From: Apostichopus japonicus
Taxonomy: Eukaryota; Echinodermata; Holothuroidea; Aspidochirotida; Stichopodidae
Reading direction: 5' to 3'
Assembly (NCBI RefSeq): GCF_037975245.1
Contig: NC_092564.1
Span: 16,260,984-16,324,983 of the forward strand
Length of the DNA: 64,000 nucleotides
The translations under genes were made by a program, and so were the position numbers. Positions 12,901 through 27,600 of this stretch are shown one piece after another (positions within the stretch are counted from its first letter, which is position 1; each line of letters starts with the position of its first letter). A model generated the notes under the pieces. That model was not told where the DNA came from. It saw nothing but the letters and a program-made list of their open reading frames with translations, and searched no databases.

Positions 12901-15900
12901 TAAAAAAGTTGCTATTATGTCGCCCTCACCTGACGAAAAAAAATTGAAATTTGAATACCATATCATTATGTCATTTTGCCATGCCATTTTCATATTTCTG
13001 GCTTGAAAAAACAGCTTTGGACTCGATAGAATATCGTTTCCACTCTCCGAGAATCTATTGGGACCATCATGACCGAAATTTGAAAAGTGCCATTTTTCGC
13101 TCAAATTTGACAATTTTGTAAGGCTATACCCTTATGATTTTCTCGATTTTCGGCCCAAATCATGACTTTTTAAATTTCTCCGAAAATCATGCCTAGGCCA
13201 CGTGGGGTCATCTCGACTACATTAAAGGTAACAAAGTTGCTACTATGTCGCCCTCACCTGACGAAAAAAATTGAAATTTGAATACCATATCATTATGTCA
13301 TTTTGCCATGCCATTTTCATATTTCTGGCTTGAAAAAACAGCTTTGGACTCTGCAGAATATCGTTTCCAATCTCCGAGAATCTATTGGGACCATCATGAC
13401 CGAAATTTGAAAAGTGCCATTTTTCGCTCAAATTTGACAATCTTGTAAGGCTATACCCTTATGATTTTTTCGATTTTCGGACCAAATCATGACTTTTTAA
13501 ATTTCTCCGAAAATCATGCCTAGGCCACATGGGGTCATCTCGACTACCTTAAAGTTAAAAAAGTTGCTATTATGTCGCCCTCACCTGACGAAAAAATATG
13601 AAATTTGAATACCATATCATTATGTCATTTTGCCATGCCATTTTCATATTTCTGGCTTGAAAAAAACAGCTTTGGACTCTGCAGAATATCGTTTCCAATC
13701 TCCGAGAATCTATTGGGACCATCATGACCGAAATTTGAAAAGTGCCATTTTTCGCTCAAATTTGACGATTTTGTAAGGCTATACCCTTATGATTTTTTCG
13801 ATTTTCGGACCAAATCATGACTTTTTAAATTTCTCCGAAAATCATGCCTAGGCCATGTGGGGTCATCTCGACTACCTTAAAAGGTAAAAAAGTTGCTACT
13901 ATGTCGCCCTCACCTGACGAAAAAAAATTGAAATTTGAATACCATATCATTATGTCATTTTGCCATGCCATTTTCATATTTCTGGCTTGAAAAAACAGCT
14001 TTGGACTCTGCAGAATATCGTTTCCACTCTCCGAGAATCTATTGGGACCATCATGACCGAAATTTGAAAAGTGCCATTTTTCGCTCAAATTTGACAATTT
14101 TGTAAGGCCTTATGATTTTTTCGATTTTCGGACCAAATCATGACTTTTTAAATTTCTCAGAAAATCATGCCTAGGCCACATGGGGTCATCTCGACTACCT
14201 TAAAGTTAAAAAAGTTGCTATTATGTCGCCCTCACCTGACGAAAAAATATGAAATTTGAATACCATATCATTATGTCATTTTGCCATGCCATTTTCATAT
14301 TTCTGGCTTGAAAAAACAGCTTTGGACTCTGAAGAATATCGTTTCCAATCTCCGAGAATCTATTGGGACCATCATGACCGAAATTTGAAAAGTGCCATTT
14401 TTCGCTCAAATTTGACAATTTTGTAAGGCTATACCCTTATGATTTTTTCGATTTTCGGACCAAATCATGACTTTTTAAATTTCTCCGAAAATCATGCCTA
14501 GGCCACATGGGGTCATCTCGACTACCTTAAAGTTAAAAAAGTTGCTATTATGTCGCCCTCACCTGACGAAAAAATATGAAATTTGAATACCATATCATTA
14601 TGTCATTTTGCCATGCCATTTTCATATTTCTGGCTTGAAAAAACAGCTTTGGACTCTGCAGAATATCGTTTCCAATCTCCGAGAATCTATTGGGACCATC
14701 CTGACCGAAATTTGAAAAGTGCCATTTTTCGCTCAAATTTGACGATTTTGTAAGGCTATACCCTTATGATTTTTTCGATTTTCGGCCCAAATCATGACTT
14801 TTTAAATTTCTCCGAAAATCATGCCTAGGCCATGTGGGGTCATCTCGACTACCTTAAAAGGTAAAAAAGTTGCTATTATGTCGCCCTCACCTGACGAAAA
14901 AAGTATGAAATTTGATATATCATTATGTCATTTTGCCATGCCATTTTCATATTTCTGGCTTGAAAAAACAGCTTTGGACTCTGCAGAATATCGTTTCCAA
15001 TCTCCGAGAATCTATTGGGACCATCCTGACCGAAATTTGAAAAGTGCCATTTTTCGCTCAAATTTGACGATTTTGTAAAGCTATACTCTTATGATTTTTT
15101 CGATTTTCGGCCCAAATCATGACTTTTTAAATTTCTCCGAAAATCATGCCTAGGCCACGTGGGGTCATCTCGACTACATTAAAGGTAACAAAGTTGCTAC
15201 TATGTCGCCCTCACCTGACGAAAAAAATTGAAATTTGAATACCATATCATTATGTCATTTTGCCATGCCATTTTCATATTTCTGGCTTGAAAAAACAGCT
15301 TTGGACTCTGAAGAATATCGTTTCCAATCTCCGAGAATCTATTGGGACCATCATGACCGAAATTTGAAAAGTGCCATTTTTCGCTCAAATTTGACAATTT
15401 TGTAAGGCTATACCCTTATGATTTTTTCGATTTTCGGACCAAATCATGACTTTTTAAATTTCTCCGAAAATCATGCCTAGGCCACATGGGGTCATCTCGA
15501 CTACCTTAAAGTTAAAAAAGTTGCTATTATGTCGCCCTCACCTGACGAAAAAATATGAAATTTGAATACCATATCATTATGTCATTTTGCCATGCCATTT
15601 TCATATTTCTGGCTTGAAAAAACAGCTTTGGACTCTGCAGAATATCGTTTCCAATCTCCGAGAATCTATTGGGACCATCATGACCGAAATTTGAAAAGTG
15701 CCATTTTTCGCTCAAATTTGACGATTTTGTAAAGCTATACTCTTATGATTTTTTCGATTTTCGGCCCAAATCATGACTTTTTAAATTTCTCCGAAAATCA
15801 TGCCTAGGCCACATGGGGTCATCTCGACTACCTTAAAGTTAAAAAAGTTGCTATTATGTCGCCCTCACCTGACGAAAAAAAATTGAAATTTGAATACCAT

Positions 15901-18900
15901 ATCATTATGTCTTTTTGCCATGCCATTTTCATATTTCTGGCTGGCAAAAACAGCTTTGGACTCTGCAGAATATCGTTTCCAATCTCCGAGAATCTATTGG
16001 GACCATCCTGACCGAAATTTGAAAAGTGCCATTTTTCGCTCAAATTTGACGATTTTGTAAGGCTATACCCTTATGATTTTTTCGATTTTCGGCCCAAATC
16101 ATGACTTTTTAAATTTCTCCGAAAATCATGCCTAGGCCATGTGGGGTCATCTCGACTACCTTAAAAGGTAAAAAAGTTGCTATTATGTCGCCCTCACCTG
16201 ACGAAAAAAGTATGAAATTTGATATATCATTATGTCATTTTGCCATGCCATTTTCATATTTCTGGCTTGAAAAAACAGCTTTGGACTCTGCAGAATATCG
16301 TTTCCACTCTCCGAGAATCTATTGGGACCATCATGACCGAAATTTGAAAAGTGCCATTTTTCGCTCAAATTTGACAATTTTGTAAGGCTATACCCTTATG
16401 ATTTTTTCGATTTTCGGCCCAAATCATGACTTTTTAAATTTCTCCGAAAATCATGCCTAGGCCACGTGGGGTCATCTCGACTACATTAAAGGTAACAAAG
16501 TTGCTACTATGTCGCCCTCACCTGACGAAAAAAATTGAAATTTGAATACCATATCATTATGTCATTTTGCCATGCCATTTTCATATTTCTGGCTTGAAAA
16601 AACAGCTTTGGACTCTGCAGAATATCGTTTCCAATCTCCGAGAATCTATTGGGACCATCCTGACCGAAATTTGAAAAGTGCCATTTTTCGCTCAAATTTG
16701 ACGATTTTGTAAAGCTATACTCTTATGATTTTTTCGATTTTCGGCCCAAATCATGACTTTTTAAATTTCTCCGAAAATCATGCCTAGGCCACGTGGGGTC
16801 ATCTCGACTACATTAAAGGTAACAAAGTTGCTACTATGTCGCCCTCACCTGACGAAAAAAATTGAAATTTGAATACCATATCATTATGTCATTTTGCCAT
16901 GCCATTTTCATATTTCTGGCTTGAAAAAACAGCTTTGGACTCTGAAGAATATCGTTTCCAATCTCCGAGAATCTATTGGGACCATCATGACCGAAATTTG
17001 AAAAGTGCCATTTTTCGCTCAAATTTGACAATTTTGTAAGGCTATACCCTTATGATTTTTTCGATTTTCGGACCAAATCATGACTTTTTAAATTTCTCCG
17101 AAAATCATGCCTAGGCCACATGGGGTCATCTCGACTACCTTAAAGTTAAAAAAGTTGCTATTATGTCGCCCTCACCTGACGAAAAAATATGAAATTTGAA
17201 TACCATATCATTATGTCATTTTGCCATGCCATTTTCATATTTCTGGCTTGAAAAAACAGCTTTGGACCCTGAAGAATATCGTTTCCAATCTCCGAGAATC
17301 TATTGGGACCATCATGACCGAAATTTGAAAAGTGCCATTTTTCGCTCAAATTTGACGATTTTGTAAGGCTATACCCTTATGATTTTTTCGATTTTCGGCC
17401 CAAATCATGACTTTTTAAATTTCTCCGAAAATCATGCCTAGGCCATGTGGGGTCATCTCGACTACCTTAAAGTTAAAAAAGTTGCTATTATGTCGCCCTC
17501 ACCTGACGAAAAAATATGAAATTTGAATACCATATCATTATGTCATTTTGCCATGCCATTTTCATATTTCTGGCTTGAAAAAACAGCTTTGGAAATATCG
17601 TTTCCAATCTCCGAGAATCTATTGGGACCATCATGACCGAAATTTGAAAAGTGCCATTTTTCGCTCAAATTTGACGATTTTGTAAGGTTCATACCCTTAT
17701 GATTTTTTCGATTTTCGGCCCAAATCATGACTTTTTAAATTTCTCCGAAAATCATGCCTAGGCCATGTGGGGTCATCTCGACTACCTTAAAAGGTAAAAA
17801 AGTTGCTATTATGTCGCCCTCACCTGACGAAAAAAAATTGAAATTTGAATACCATATCATTATGTCATTTTGCCATGCCATTTTCATATTTCTGGCTTGA
17901 AAAAACAGCTTTGGACTCTGCAGAATATCGTTTCCACTCTCCGAGAATCTATTGGGACCATCATGACCGAAATTTGAAAAGTGCCATTTTTCGCTCAAAT
18001 TTGACAATTTTGTAAGGCTATACCCTTATGATTTTTTCGATTTTCGGCCCAAATCATGACTTTTTAAATTTCTCCGAAAATCATGCCTAGGCCACGTGGG
18101 GTCATCTCGACTACATTAAAGGTAAAAAAGTTGATACTATGTCGCCCTCACCTGACGAAAAAAATTGAAATTTGAATACCATATCATTATGTCATTTTGC
18201 CATGCCATTTTCATATTTCTGGCTTGAAAAAACAGCTTTGGACTCTGAAGAATATCGTTTCCACTCTCCGAGAATCTATTGGGACCATCATGACCGAAAT
18301 TTGAAAAGTGCCATTTTTCGCTCAAATTTGACAATTTTGTAAGGCTATACCCTTATGATTTTTTCGATTTTCGGACCAAATCATGACTTTTTAAATTTCT
18401 CCGAAAATCATGCCTAGGCCATGTGGGGTCATCTCGACTACCTTAAAAGGTAAAAAAGTTGCTATTATGTCGCCCTCACCTGACGAAAAAAAATTGAAAT
18501 TTGAATACCATATCATTATGTCATTTTGCCATGCCATTTTCATATTTCTGGCTTGAAAAAACAGCTTTGGACTCGATAGAATATCGTTTCCACTCTCCGA
18601 GAATCTATTGGGACCATCATGACCGAAATTTGAAAAGTGCCATTTTTCGCTCAAATTTGACAATTTTGTAAGGCTATACCCTTATGATTTTCTCGATTTT
18701 CGGCCCAAATCATGACTTTTTAAATTTCTCCGAAAATCATGCCTAGGCCACGTGGGGTCATCTCGACTACATTAAAGGTAACAAAGTTGCTACTATGTCG
18801 CCCTCACCTGACGAAAAAAATTGAAATTTGAATACCATATCATTATGTCATTTTGCCATGCCATTTTCATATTTCTGGCTTGAAAAAACAGCTTTGGACT

Positions 18901-20290
18901 CTGCAGAATATCGTTTCCAATCTCCGAGAATCTATTGGGACCATCATGACCGAAATTTGAAAAGTGCCATTTTTCGCTCAAATTTGACAATCTTGTAAGG
19001 CTATACCCTTATGATTTTTTCGATTTTCGGACCAAATCATGACTTTTTAAATTTCTCCGAAAATCATGCCTAGGCCACATGGGGTCATCTCGACTACCTT
19101 AAAGTTAAAAAAGTTGCTATTATGTCGCCCTCACCTGACGAAAAAATATGAAATTTGAATACCATATCATTATGTCATTTTGCCATGCCATTTTCATATT
19201 TCTGGCTTGAAAAAAACAGCTTTGGACTCTGCAGAATATCGTTTCCAATCTCCGAGAATCTATTGGGACCATCATGACCGAAATTTGAAAAGTGCCATTT
19301 TTCGCTCAAATTTGACGATTTTGTAAGGCTATACCCTTATGATTTTTTCGATTTTCGGACCAAATCATGACTTTTTAAATTTCTCCGAAAATCATGCCTA
19401 GGCCATGTGGGGTCATCTCGACTACCTTAAAAGGTAAAAAAGTTGCTACTATGTCGCCCTCACCTGACGAAAAAAAATTGAAATTTGAATACCATATCAT
19501 TATGTCATTTTGCCATGCCATTTTCATATTTCTGGCTTGAAAAAACAGCTTTGGACTCTGCAGAATATCGTTTCCACTCTCCGAGAATCTATTGGGACCA
19601 TCATGACCGAAATTTGAAAAGTGCCATTTTTCGCTCAAATTTGACAATTTTGTAAGGCCTTATGATTTTTTCGATTTTCGGACCAAATCATGACTTTTTA
19701 AATTTCTCAGAAAATCATGCCTAGGCCACATGGGGTCATCTCGACTACCTTAAAGTTAAAAAAGTTGCTATTATGTCGCCCTCACCTGACGAAAAAATAT
19801 GAAATTTGAATACCATATCATTATGTCATTTTGCCATGCCATTTTCATATTTCTGGCTTGAAAAAACAGCTTTGGACTCTGAAGAATATCGTTTCCAATC
19901 TCCGAGAATCTATTGGGACCATCATGACCGAAATTTGAAAAGTGCCATTTTTCGCTCAAATTTGACAATTTTGTAAGGCTATACCCTTATGATTTTTTCG
20001 ATTTTCGGACCAAATCATGACTTTTTAAATTTCTCCGAAAATCATGCCTAGGCCACATGGGGTCATCTCGACTACCTTAAAGTTAAAAAAGTTGCTATTA
20101 TGTCGCCCTCACCTGACGAAAAAATATGAAATTTGAATACCATATCATTATGTCATTTTGCCATGCCATTTTCATATTTCTGGCTTGAAAAAACAGCTTT
20201 GGACTCTGCAGAATATCGTTTCCAATCTCCGAGAATCTATTGGGACCATCATGACCGAAATTTGAAAAGTGCCATTTTTCGCTCAAATTT
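7560..20290. repeat. 7,511-bp internal duplication of the satellite array
   Basis: About 5.2 kb (roughly 7,560-12,780) recurs in the same order 7,511 bp downstream (roughly 15,070-20,290). Private variants seen only in the two copies sit at exactly this spacing: a deletion giving CTTTGGAAATATCG (10,081 and 17,592), GTAAGGTTCATACC (about 10,171 and 17,682), GTTGATACTATG (about 10,619 and 18,130), and TGGCTGGCAAAAAC (about 8,428 and 15,939). This is a block of about 23 monomers copied as a unit, larger than the local higher-order repeats. Edges are approximate. Confidence 0.9.
10880..14740. repeat. Satellite six-monomer higher-order repeat (1,961 bp)
   Basis: Monomers starting near 10880, 11282, 11864, 12260 and 12587 recur in order near 12841, 13243, 13825, 14221 and 14548, always 1,961 bp on. 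Shared markers include a short junction GTAAGGCCTTATG (12,143 and 14,104), where the usual CTATACC is lost, and TTTCTCAGAAAATC in place of TTTCTCCGAAAATC. Only one copy of this unit is present in the 7,511-bp downstream duplicate. Confidence 0.88.
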
Positions 20291-20753
20291 GACGATTTTG
20301 TAAGGCTATACCCTTATGATTTTTTCGATTTTCGGCCCAAATCATGACTTTTTAAATTTCTCCGAAAATCATGCCTAGGCCATGTGGGGTCATCTCGACT
20401 ACCTTAAAAGGTAAAAAAGTTGCTACTATGTCGCCCTCACCTGACGGAAAAAAATTGAAATTTGAATACCATATCATTATGTCATTTTGCCATGCCATTT
20501 TCATATTTCTGGCTTGAAAAAACAGCTTTGGACTCTGCAGAATATCGTTTCCACTCTCCGAGAATCTATTGGGACCATCATGACCGAAATTTGAAAAGTG
20601 CCATTTTTCGCTCAAATTTGACAATTTTGTAAGGCTATACCCTTATGATTTTTTCGATTTTCGGACCAAATCATGACTTTTTAAATTTCTCCGAAAATCA
20701 TGCCTAGGCCACATGGGGTCATCTCGACTACCTTAAAGTTAAAAAAGTTGCTA

Positions 20754-21660
20754 TTATGTCGCCCTCACCTGACGAAAAAATATGAAATTTGAATACCATA
20801 TCATTATGTCATTTTGCCATGCCATTTTCATATTTCTGGCTTGAAAAAACAGCTTTGGACTCGACAGAATATCGTTTCCAATCTCCGAGAATCTATTGGG
20901 ACCATCATGACCGAAATTTGAAAAGTGCCATTTTTCGCTCAAATTTGACAATTTTGTAAGGCTATACCCTTATGATTTTTTCGATTTTCGGACCAAATCA
21001 TGACTTTTTAAATTTCTCCGAAAATCATGCCTAGGCCACATGGGGTCATCTCGACTACCTTAAAGTTAAAAAAGTTGCTATTATGTCGCCCTCACCTGAC
21101 GAAAAAATATGAAATTTGAATACCATATCATTATGTCATTTTGCCATGCCATTTTCATATTTCTGGCTTGAAAAAACAGCTTTGGACTCGACAGAATATC
21201 GTTTCCAATCTCCGAGAATCTATTGGGACCATCATGACCGAAATTTGAAAAGTGCCATTTTTCGCTCAAATTTGACAATTTTGTAAGGCTATACCCTTAT
21301 GATTTTTTCGATTTTCGGACCAAATCATGACTTTTTAAATTTCTCCGAAAATCATGCCTAAGCCACATGGGGTCATCTCGACTACCTTAAAGTTAAAAAA
21401 GTTGCTATTATGTCGCCCTCACCTGACGAAAAAATATGAAATTTGAATACCATATCATTATGTCATTTTGCCATGCCATTTTCATATTTCTGGCTTGAAA
21501 AAACAGCTTTGGACTCGACAGAATATCGTTTCCAATCTCCGAGAATCTATTGGGACCATCATGACCGAAATTTGAAAAGTGCCATTTTTCGCTCAAATTT
21601 GACAATTTTGTAAGGCTATACCCTTATGATTTTTTCGATTTTCGGACCAAATCATGACTT
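20754..21660. repeat. Three nearly identical adjacent satellite monomers
   Basis: Monomers whose minus-strand frames begin at 20951, 21278 and 21605 follow each other at exactly 327 bp and look almost identical; the clearest difference is CCTAGGCC against CCTAAGCC near 21,360. Elsewhere adjacent monomers are of different types, so this looks like recent local amplification of one monomer. Confidence 0.8.
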
Positions 21661-24600
21661 TTTAAATTTCTCCGAAAATCATGCCTAGGCCACATGGGGT
21701 CATCTCGACTACCTTAAAGTTAAAAAAGTTGCTATTATGTCGCCCTCACCTGACGAAAAAAAATTGAAATTTGAATACCATATCATTATGTCATTTTGCC
21801 GTGCCATTTTCATATTTCTGGCTAGAAAAAACAGCTTTGGACTCGACAGAATATCGTTTCCAATCTCCGAGAATCTATTGGGACCATCATGACCGAAATT
21901 TGAAAAGTGCCATTTTTCGCTCAAATTTGACAATTTTGTAAGGCTATACCCTTATGATTTTTTCGATTTTCGGACCAAATCATGACTTTTTAAATTTCTC
22001 CGAAAATCATGCCTAAGCCACATGGGGTCATCTCGACTACCTTAAAGTTAAAAAAGTTGCTATTATGTCGCCCTCACCTGACGAAAAAATATGAAATTTG
22101 AATACCATATCATTATGTCATTTTGCCATGCCATTTTCATATTTCTGGCTTGAAAAAACAGCTTTGTACTCTGCAGAATATCGTTTCCAATCTCCGAGAA
22201 TCTATTGGGACCATCATGACCGAAATTTGAAAAGTGCCATTTTTCGCTCAAATTTGACGATTTTGTAAGGCTATACCCTTATGATTTTTTCGATTTTCGG
22301 CCCAAATCATGACTTTTTAAATTTCTCCGAAAATCATGCCTAGGCCATGTGGGGTCATCTCGACTACATTAAAGGTAACAAAGTTGCTACTATGTCGCCC
22401 TCACCTGACGAAAAAAATTGAAATTTGAATACCATATCATTATGTCATTTTGCCATGCCATTTTCATATTTCTGGCTTGCAAAAACAGCTTTGGACTCTG
22501 CAGAATATCGTTTCCAATCTCCGAGAATCTATTGGGACCATCCTGAACGAAATTTGAAAAGTGCCATTTTTCGCTCAAATTTGACAATTTTGTAAGGCTA
22601 TACCCTTATGATTTTTTCGATTTTCGGACCAAATCATGACTTTTTAAATTTCTCCGAAAATCATGCCTAGGCCACATGGGGTCATCTCGACTACCTTAAA
22701 GTTAAAAAAGTTGCTATTATGTCGCCCTCACCTGACGAAAAAAAATTGAAATTTGAATACCATATCATTATGTCATTTTGCCGTGCCATTTTCATATTTC
22801 TGGCTAGAAAAAACAGCTTTGGACTCGACAGAATATCGTTATCAATCTCCGAGAATCTATAGGAACCATCCTGACCGAAATTTGAAAAGTGCCATTTTTC
22901 GCTCAAATTTGACGATTTTGTAAGGCTATACCCTTATGATTTTTTCGATTTTCGGCCCAAATCATGACTTTTTAAATTTCTCCGAAAATCATGCCTAGGC
23001 CACATGGGGTCATCTCGACTACCTTAAAGTTAAAAAAGTTGCTATTATGTCGCCCTCACCTGATGAAAAAATATGAAATTTGAATACCATATCATTATGT
23101 CATTTTGCCATGCCATTTTCATATTTCTGGCTTGCAAAAACAGCTTTGGACTCTGCAGAATATCGTTTCCAATCTCCGAGAATCTATTGGGACCATCCTG
23201 AACGAAATTTGAAAAGTGCCATTTTTCGCTCAAATTTGACGATTTTGTAAGGCTATACCCTTATGATTTTTTCGATTTTCGGCCCAAATCATGACTTTTT
23301 AAATTTCTCCGAAAATCATGCCTAGGCCACGTGGGGTCATCTCGACTACATTAAAGGTAACAAAGTTGCTACTATGTCGCCCTCACCTGACGAAAAAAAT
23401 TGAAATTTGAATACCATATCATTATGTCATTTTGCCATGCCATTTTCATATTTCTGGCTTGAAAAAACAGCTTTGGACTCTGCAGAATATCGTTTCCAAT
23501 CTCCGAGAATCTATTGGGACCATCCTGACCGAAATTTGAAAAGTGCCATTTTTCGCTCAAATTTGACGATTTTGTAAAGCTATACTCTTATGATTTTTTC
23601 GATTTTCGGCCCAAATCATGACTTTTTAAATTTCTCCGAAAATCATGCCTAGGCCACGTGGGGTCATCTCGACTACATTAAAGGTAAAAAAGTTGCTACT
23701 ATGTCGCCCTCACCTGACGAAAAAAATTGAAATTTGAATACCATATCATTATGTCATTTTGCCATGCCATTTTCATATTTCTGGCTTGAAAAAACAGCTT
23801 TGGACTCTGAAGAATATCGTTTCCAATCTCCGAGAATCTATTGGGACCATCATGACCGAAATTTGAAAAGTGCCATTTTTTCGCTCAAATTTGACAATTT
23901 TGTAAGGCTATACCCTTATGATTTTTTCGATTTTCGGACCAAATCATGACTTTTTAAATTTCTCCGAAAATCATGCCTAGGCCACATGGGGTCATCTCGA
24001 CTACCTTAAAGTTAAAAAAGTTGCTATTATGTCGCCCTCACCTGACGAAAAAATATGAAATTTGAATACCATATCATTATGTCATTTTGCCATGCCATTT
24101 TCATATTTCTGGCTTGAAAAAACAGCTTTGGACTCTGAAGAATATCGTTTCCAATCTCCGAGAATCTATTGGGACCATCATGACCGAAATTTGAAAAGTG
24201 CCATTTTTCGCTCAAATTTGACAATTTTGTAAGGCTATACCCTTATGATTTTTTCGATTTTCGGACCAAATCATGACTTTTTAAATTTCTCCGAAAATCA
24301 TGCCTAAGCCACATGGGGTCATCTCGACTACCTTAAAGTTAAAAAAGTTGCTATTATGTCGCCCTCACCTGACGAAAAAATATGAAATTTGAATACCATA
24401 TCATTATGTCATTTTGCCATGCCATTTTCATATTTCTGGCTTGAAAAAACAGCTTTGGACTCGACAGAATATCGTTTCCAATCTCCGAGAATCTATTGGG
24501 ACCATCATGACCGAAATTTGAAAAGTGCCATTTTTCGCTCAAATTTGACAATTTTGTAAGGCTATACCCTTATGATTTTTTCGATTTTCGGACCAAATCA

Positions 24601-27600
24601 TGACTTTTTAAATTTCTCCGAAAATCATGCCTAGGCCACATGGGGTCATCTCGACTACCTTAAAGTTAAAAAAGTTGCTATTATGTCGCCCTCACCTGAC
24701 GAAAAAAAATTGAAATTTGAATACCATATCATTATGTCATTTTGCCGTGCCATTTTCATATTTCTGGCTAGAAAAAACAGCTTTGGACTCGACAGAATAT
24801 CGTTTCCAATCTCCGAGAATCTATTGGGACCATCATGACCGAAATTTGAAAAGTGCCATTTTTCGCTCAAATTTGACAATTTTGTAAGGCTATACCCTTA
24901 TGATTTTTTCGATTTTCGGACCAAATCATGACTTTTTAAATTTCTCCGAAAATCATGCCTAAGCCACATGGGGTCATCTCGACTACCTTAAAGTTAAAAA
25001 AGTTGCTATTATGTCGCCCTCACCTGACGAAAAAATATGAAATTTGAATACCATATCATTATGTCATTTTGCCATGCCATTTTCATATTTCTGGCTTGAA
25101 AAAACAGCTTTGGACTCTGCAGAATATCGTTTCCAATCTCCGAGAATCTATTGGGACCATCATGACCGAAATTTGAAAAGTGCCATTTTTCGCTCAAATT
25201 TGACGATTTTGTAAGGCTATACCCTTATGATTTTTTCGATTTTCGGCCCAAATCATGACTTTTTAAATTTCTCCGAAAATCATGCCTAGGCCATGTGGGG
25301 TCATCTCGACTACATTAAAGGTAACAAAGTTGCTACTATGTCGCCCTCACCTGACGAAAAAAATTGAAATTTGAATACCATATCATTATGTCATTTTGCC
25401 ATGCCATTTTCATATTTCTGGCTTGCAAAAACAGCTTTGGACTCTGCAGAATATCGTTTCCAATCTCCGAGAATCTATTGGGACCATCCTGAACGAAATT
25501 TGAAAAGTGCCATTTTTCGCTCAAATTTGACAATTTTGTAAGGCTATACCCTTATGATTTTTTCGATTTTCGGACCAAATCATGACTTTTTAAATTTCTC
25601 CGAAAATCATGCCTAGGCCACATGGGGTCATCTCGACTACCTTAAAGTTAAAAAAGTTGCTATTATGTCGCCCTCACCTGACGAAAAAAAATTGAAATTT
25701 GAATACCATATCATTATGTCATTTTGCCGTGCCATTTTCATATTTCTGGCTAGAAAAAACAGCTTTGGACTCGACAGAATATCGTTATCAATCTCCGAGA
25801 ATCTATAGGAACCATCCTGACCGAAATTTGAAAAGTGCCATTTTTCGCTCAAATTTGACGATTTTGTAAGGCTATACCCTTATGATTTTTTCGATTTTCG
25901 GCCCAAATCATGACTTTTTAAATTTCTCCGAAAATCATGCCTAGGCCACATGGGGTCATCTCGACTACCTTAAAGTTAAAAAAGTTGCTATTATGTCGCC
26001 CTCACCTGATGAAAAAATATGAAATTTGAATACCATATCATTATGTCATTTTGCCATGCCATTTTCATATTTCTGGCTTGCAAAAACAGCTTTGGACTCT
26101 GCAGAATATCGTTTCCAATCTCCGAGAATCTATTGGGACCATCCTGAACGAAATTTGAAAAGTGCCATTTTTCGCTCAAATTTGACGATTTTGTAAGGCT
26201 ATACCCTTATGATTTTTTCGATTTTCGGCCCAAATCATGACTTTTTAAATTTCTCCGAAAATCATGCCTAGGCCACGTGGGGTCATCTCGACTACATTAA
26301 AGGTAACAAAGTTGCTACTATGTCGCCCTCACCTGACGAAAAAAATTGAAATTTGAATACCATATCATTATGTCATTTTGCCATGCCATTTTCATATTTC
26401 TGGCTTGAAAAAACAGCTTTGGACTCTGCAGAATATCGTTTCCAATCTCCGAGAATCTATTGGGACCATCCTGACCGAAATTTGAAAAGTGCCATTTTTC
26501 GCTCAAATTTGACGATTTTGTAAAGCTATACTCTTATGATTTTTTCGATTTTCGGCCCAAATCATGACTTTTTAAATTTCTCCGAAAATCATGCCTAGGC
26601 CACGTGGGGTCATCTCGACTACATTAAAGGTAAAAAAGTTGCTACTATGTCGCCCTCACCTGACGAAAAAAATTGAAATTTGAATACCATATCATTATGT
26701 CATTTTGCCATGCCATTTTCATATTTCTGGCTTGAAAAAACAGCTTTGGACTCTGAAGAATATCGTTTCCAATCTCCGAGAATCTATTGGGACCATCATG
26801 ACCGAAATTTGAAAAGTGCCATTTTTTCGCTCAAATTTGACAATTTTGTAAGGCTATACCCTTATGATTTTTTCGATTTTCGGACCAAATCATGACTTTT
26901 TAAATTTCTCCGAAAATCATGCCTAGGCCACATGGGGTCATCTCGACTACCTTAAAGTTAAAAAAGTTGCTATTATGTCGCCCTCACCTGACGAAAAAAT
27001 ATGAAATTTGAATACCATATCATTATGTCATTTTGCCATGCCATTTTCATATTTCTGGCTTGAAAAAACAGCTTTGGACTCTGAAGAATATCGTTTCCAA
27101 TCTCCGAGAATCTATTGGGACCATCATGACCGAAATTTGAAAAGTGCCATTTTTCGCTCAAATTTGACAATTTTGTAAGGCTATACCCTTATGATTTTTT
27201 CGATTTTCGGACCAAATCATGACTTTTTAAATTTCTCCGAAAATCATGCCTAAGCCACATGGGGTCATCTCGACTACCTTAAAGTTAAAAAAGTTGCTAT
27301 TATGTCGCCCTCACCTGACGAAAAAATATGAAATTTGAATACCATATCATTATGTCATTTTGCCATGCCATTTTCATATTTCTGGCTTGAAAAAACAGCT
27401 TTGGACTCGACAGAATATCGTTTCCAATCTCCGAGAATCTATTGGGACCATCATGACCGAAATTTGAAAAGTGCCATTTTTCGCTCAAATTTGACAATTT
27501 TGTAAGGCTATACCCTTATGATTTTTTCGATTTTCGGACCAAATCATGACTTTTTAAATTTCTCCGAAAATCATGCCTAGGCCACATGGGGTCATCTCGA

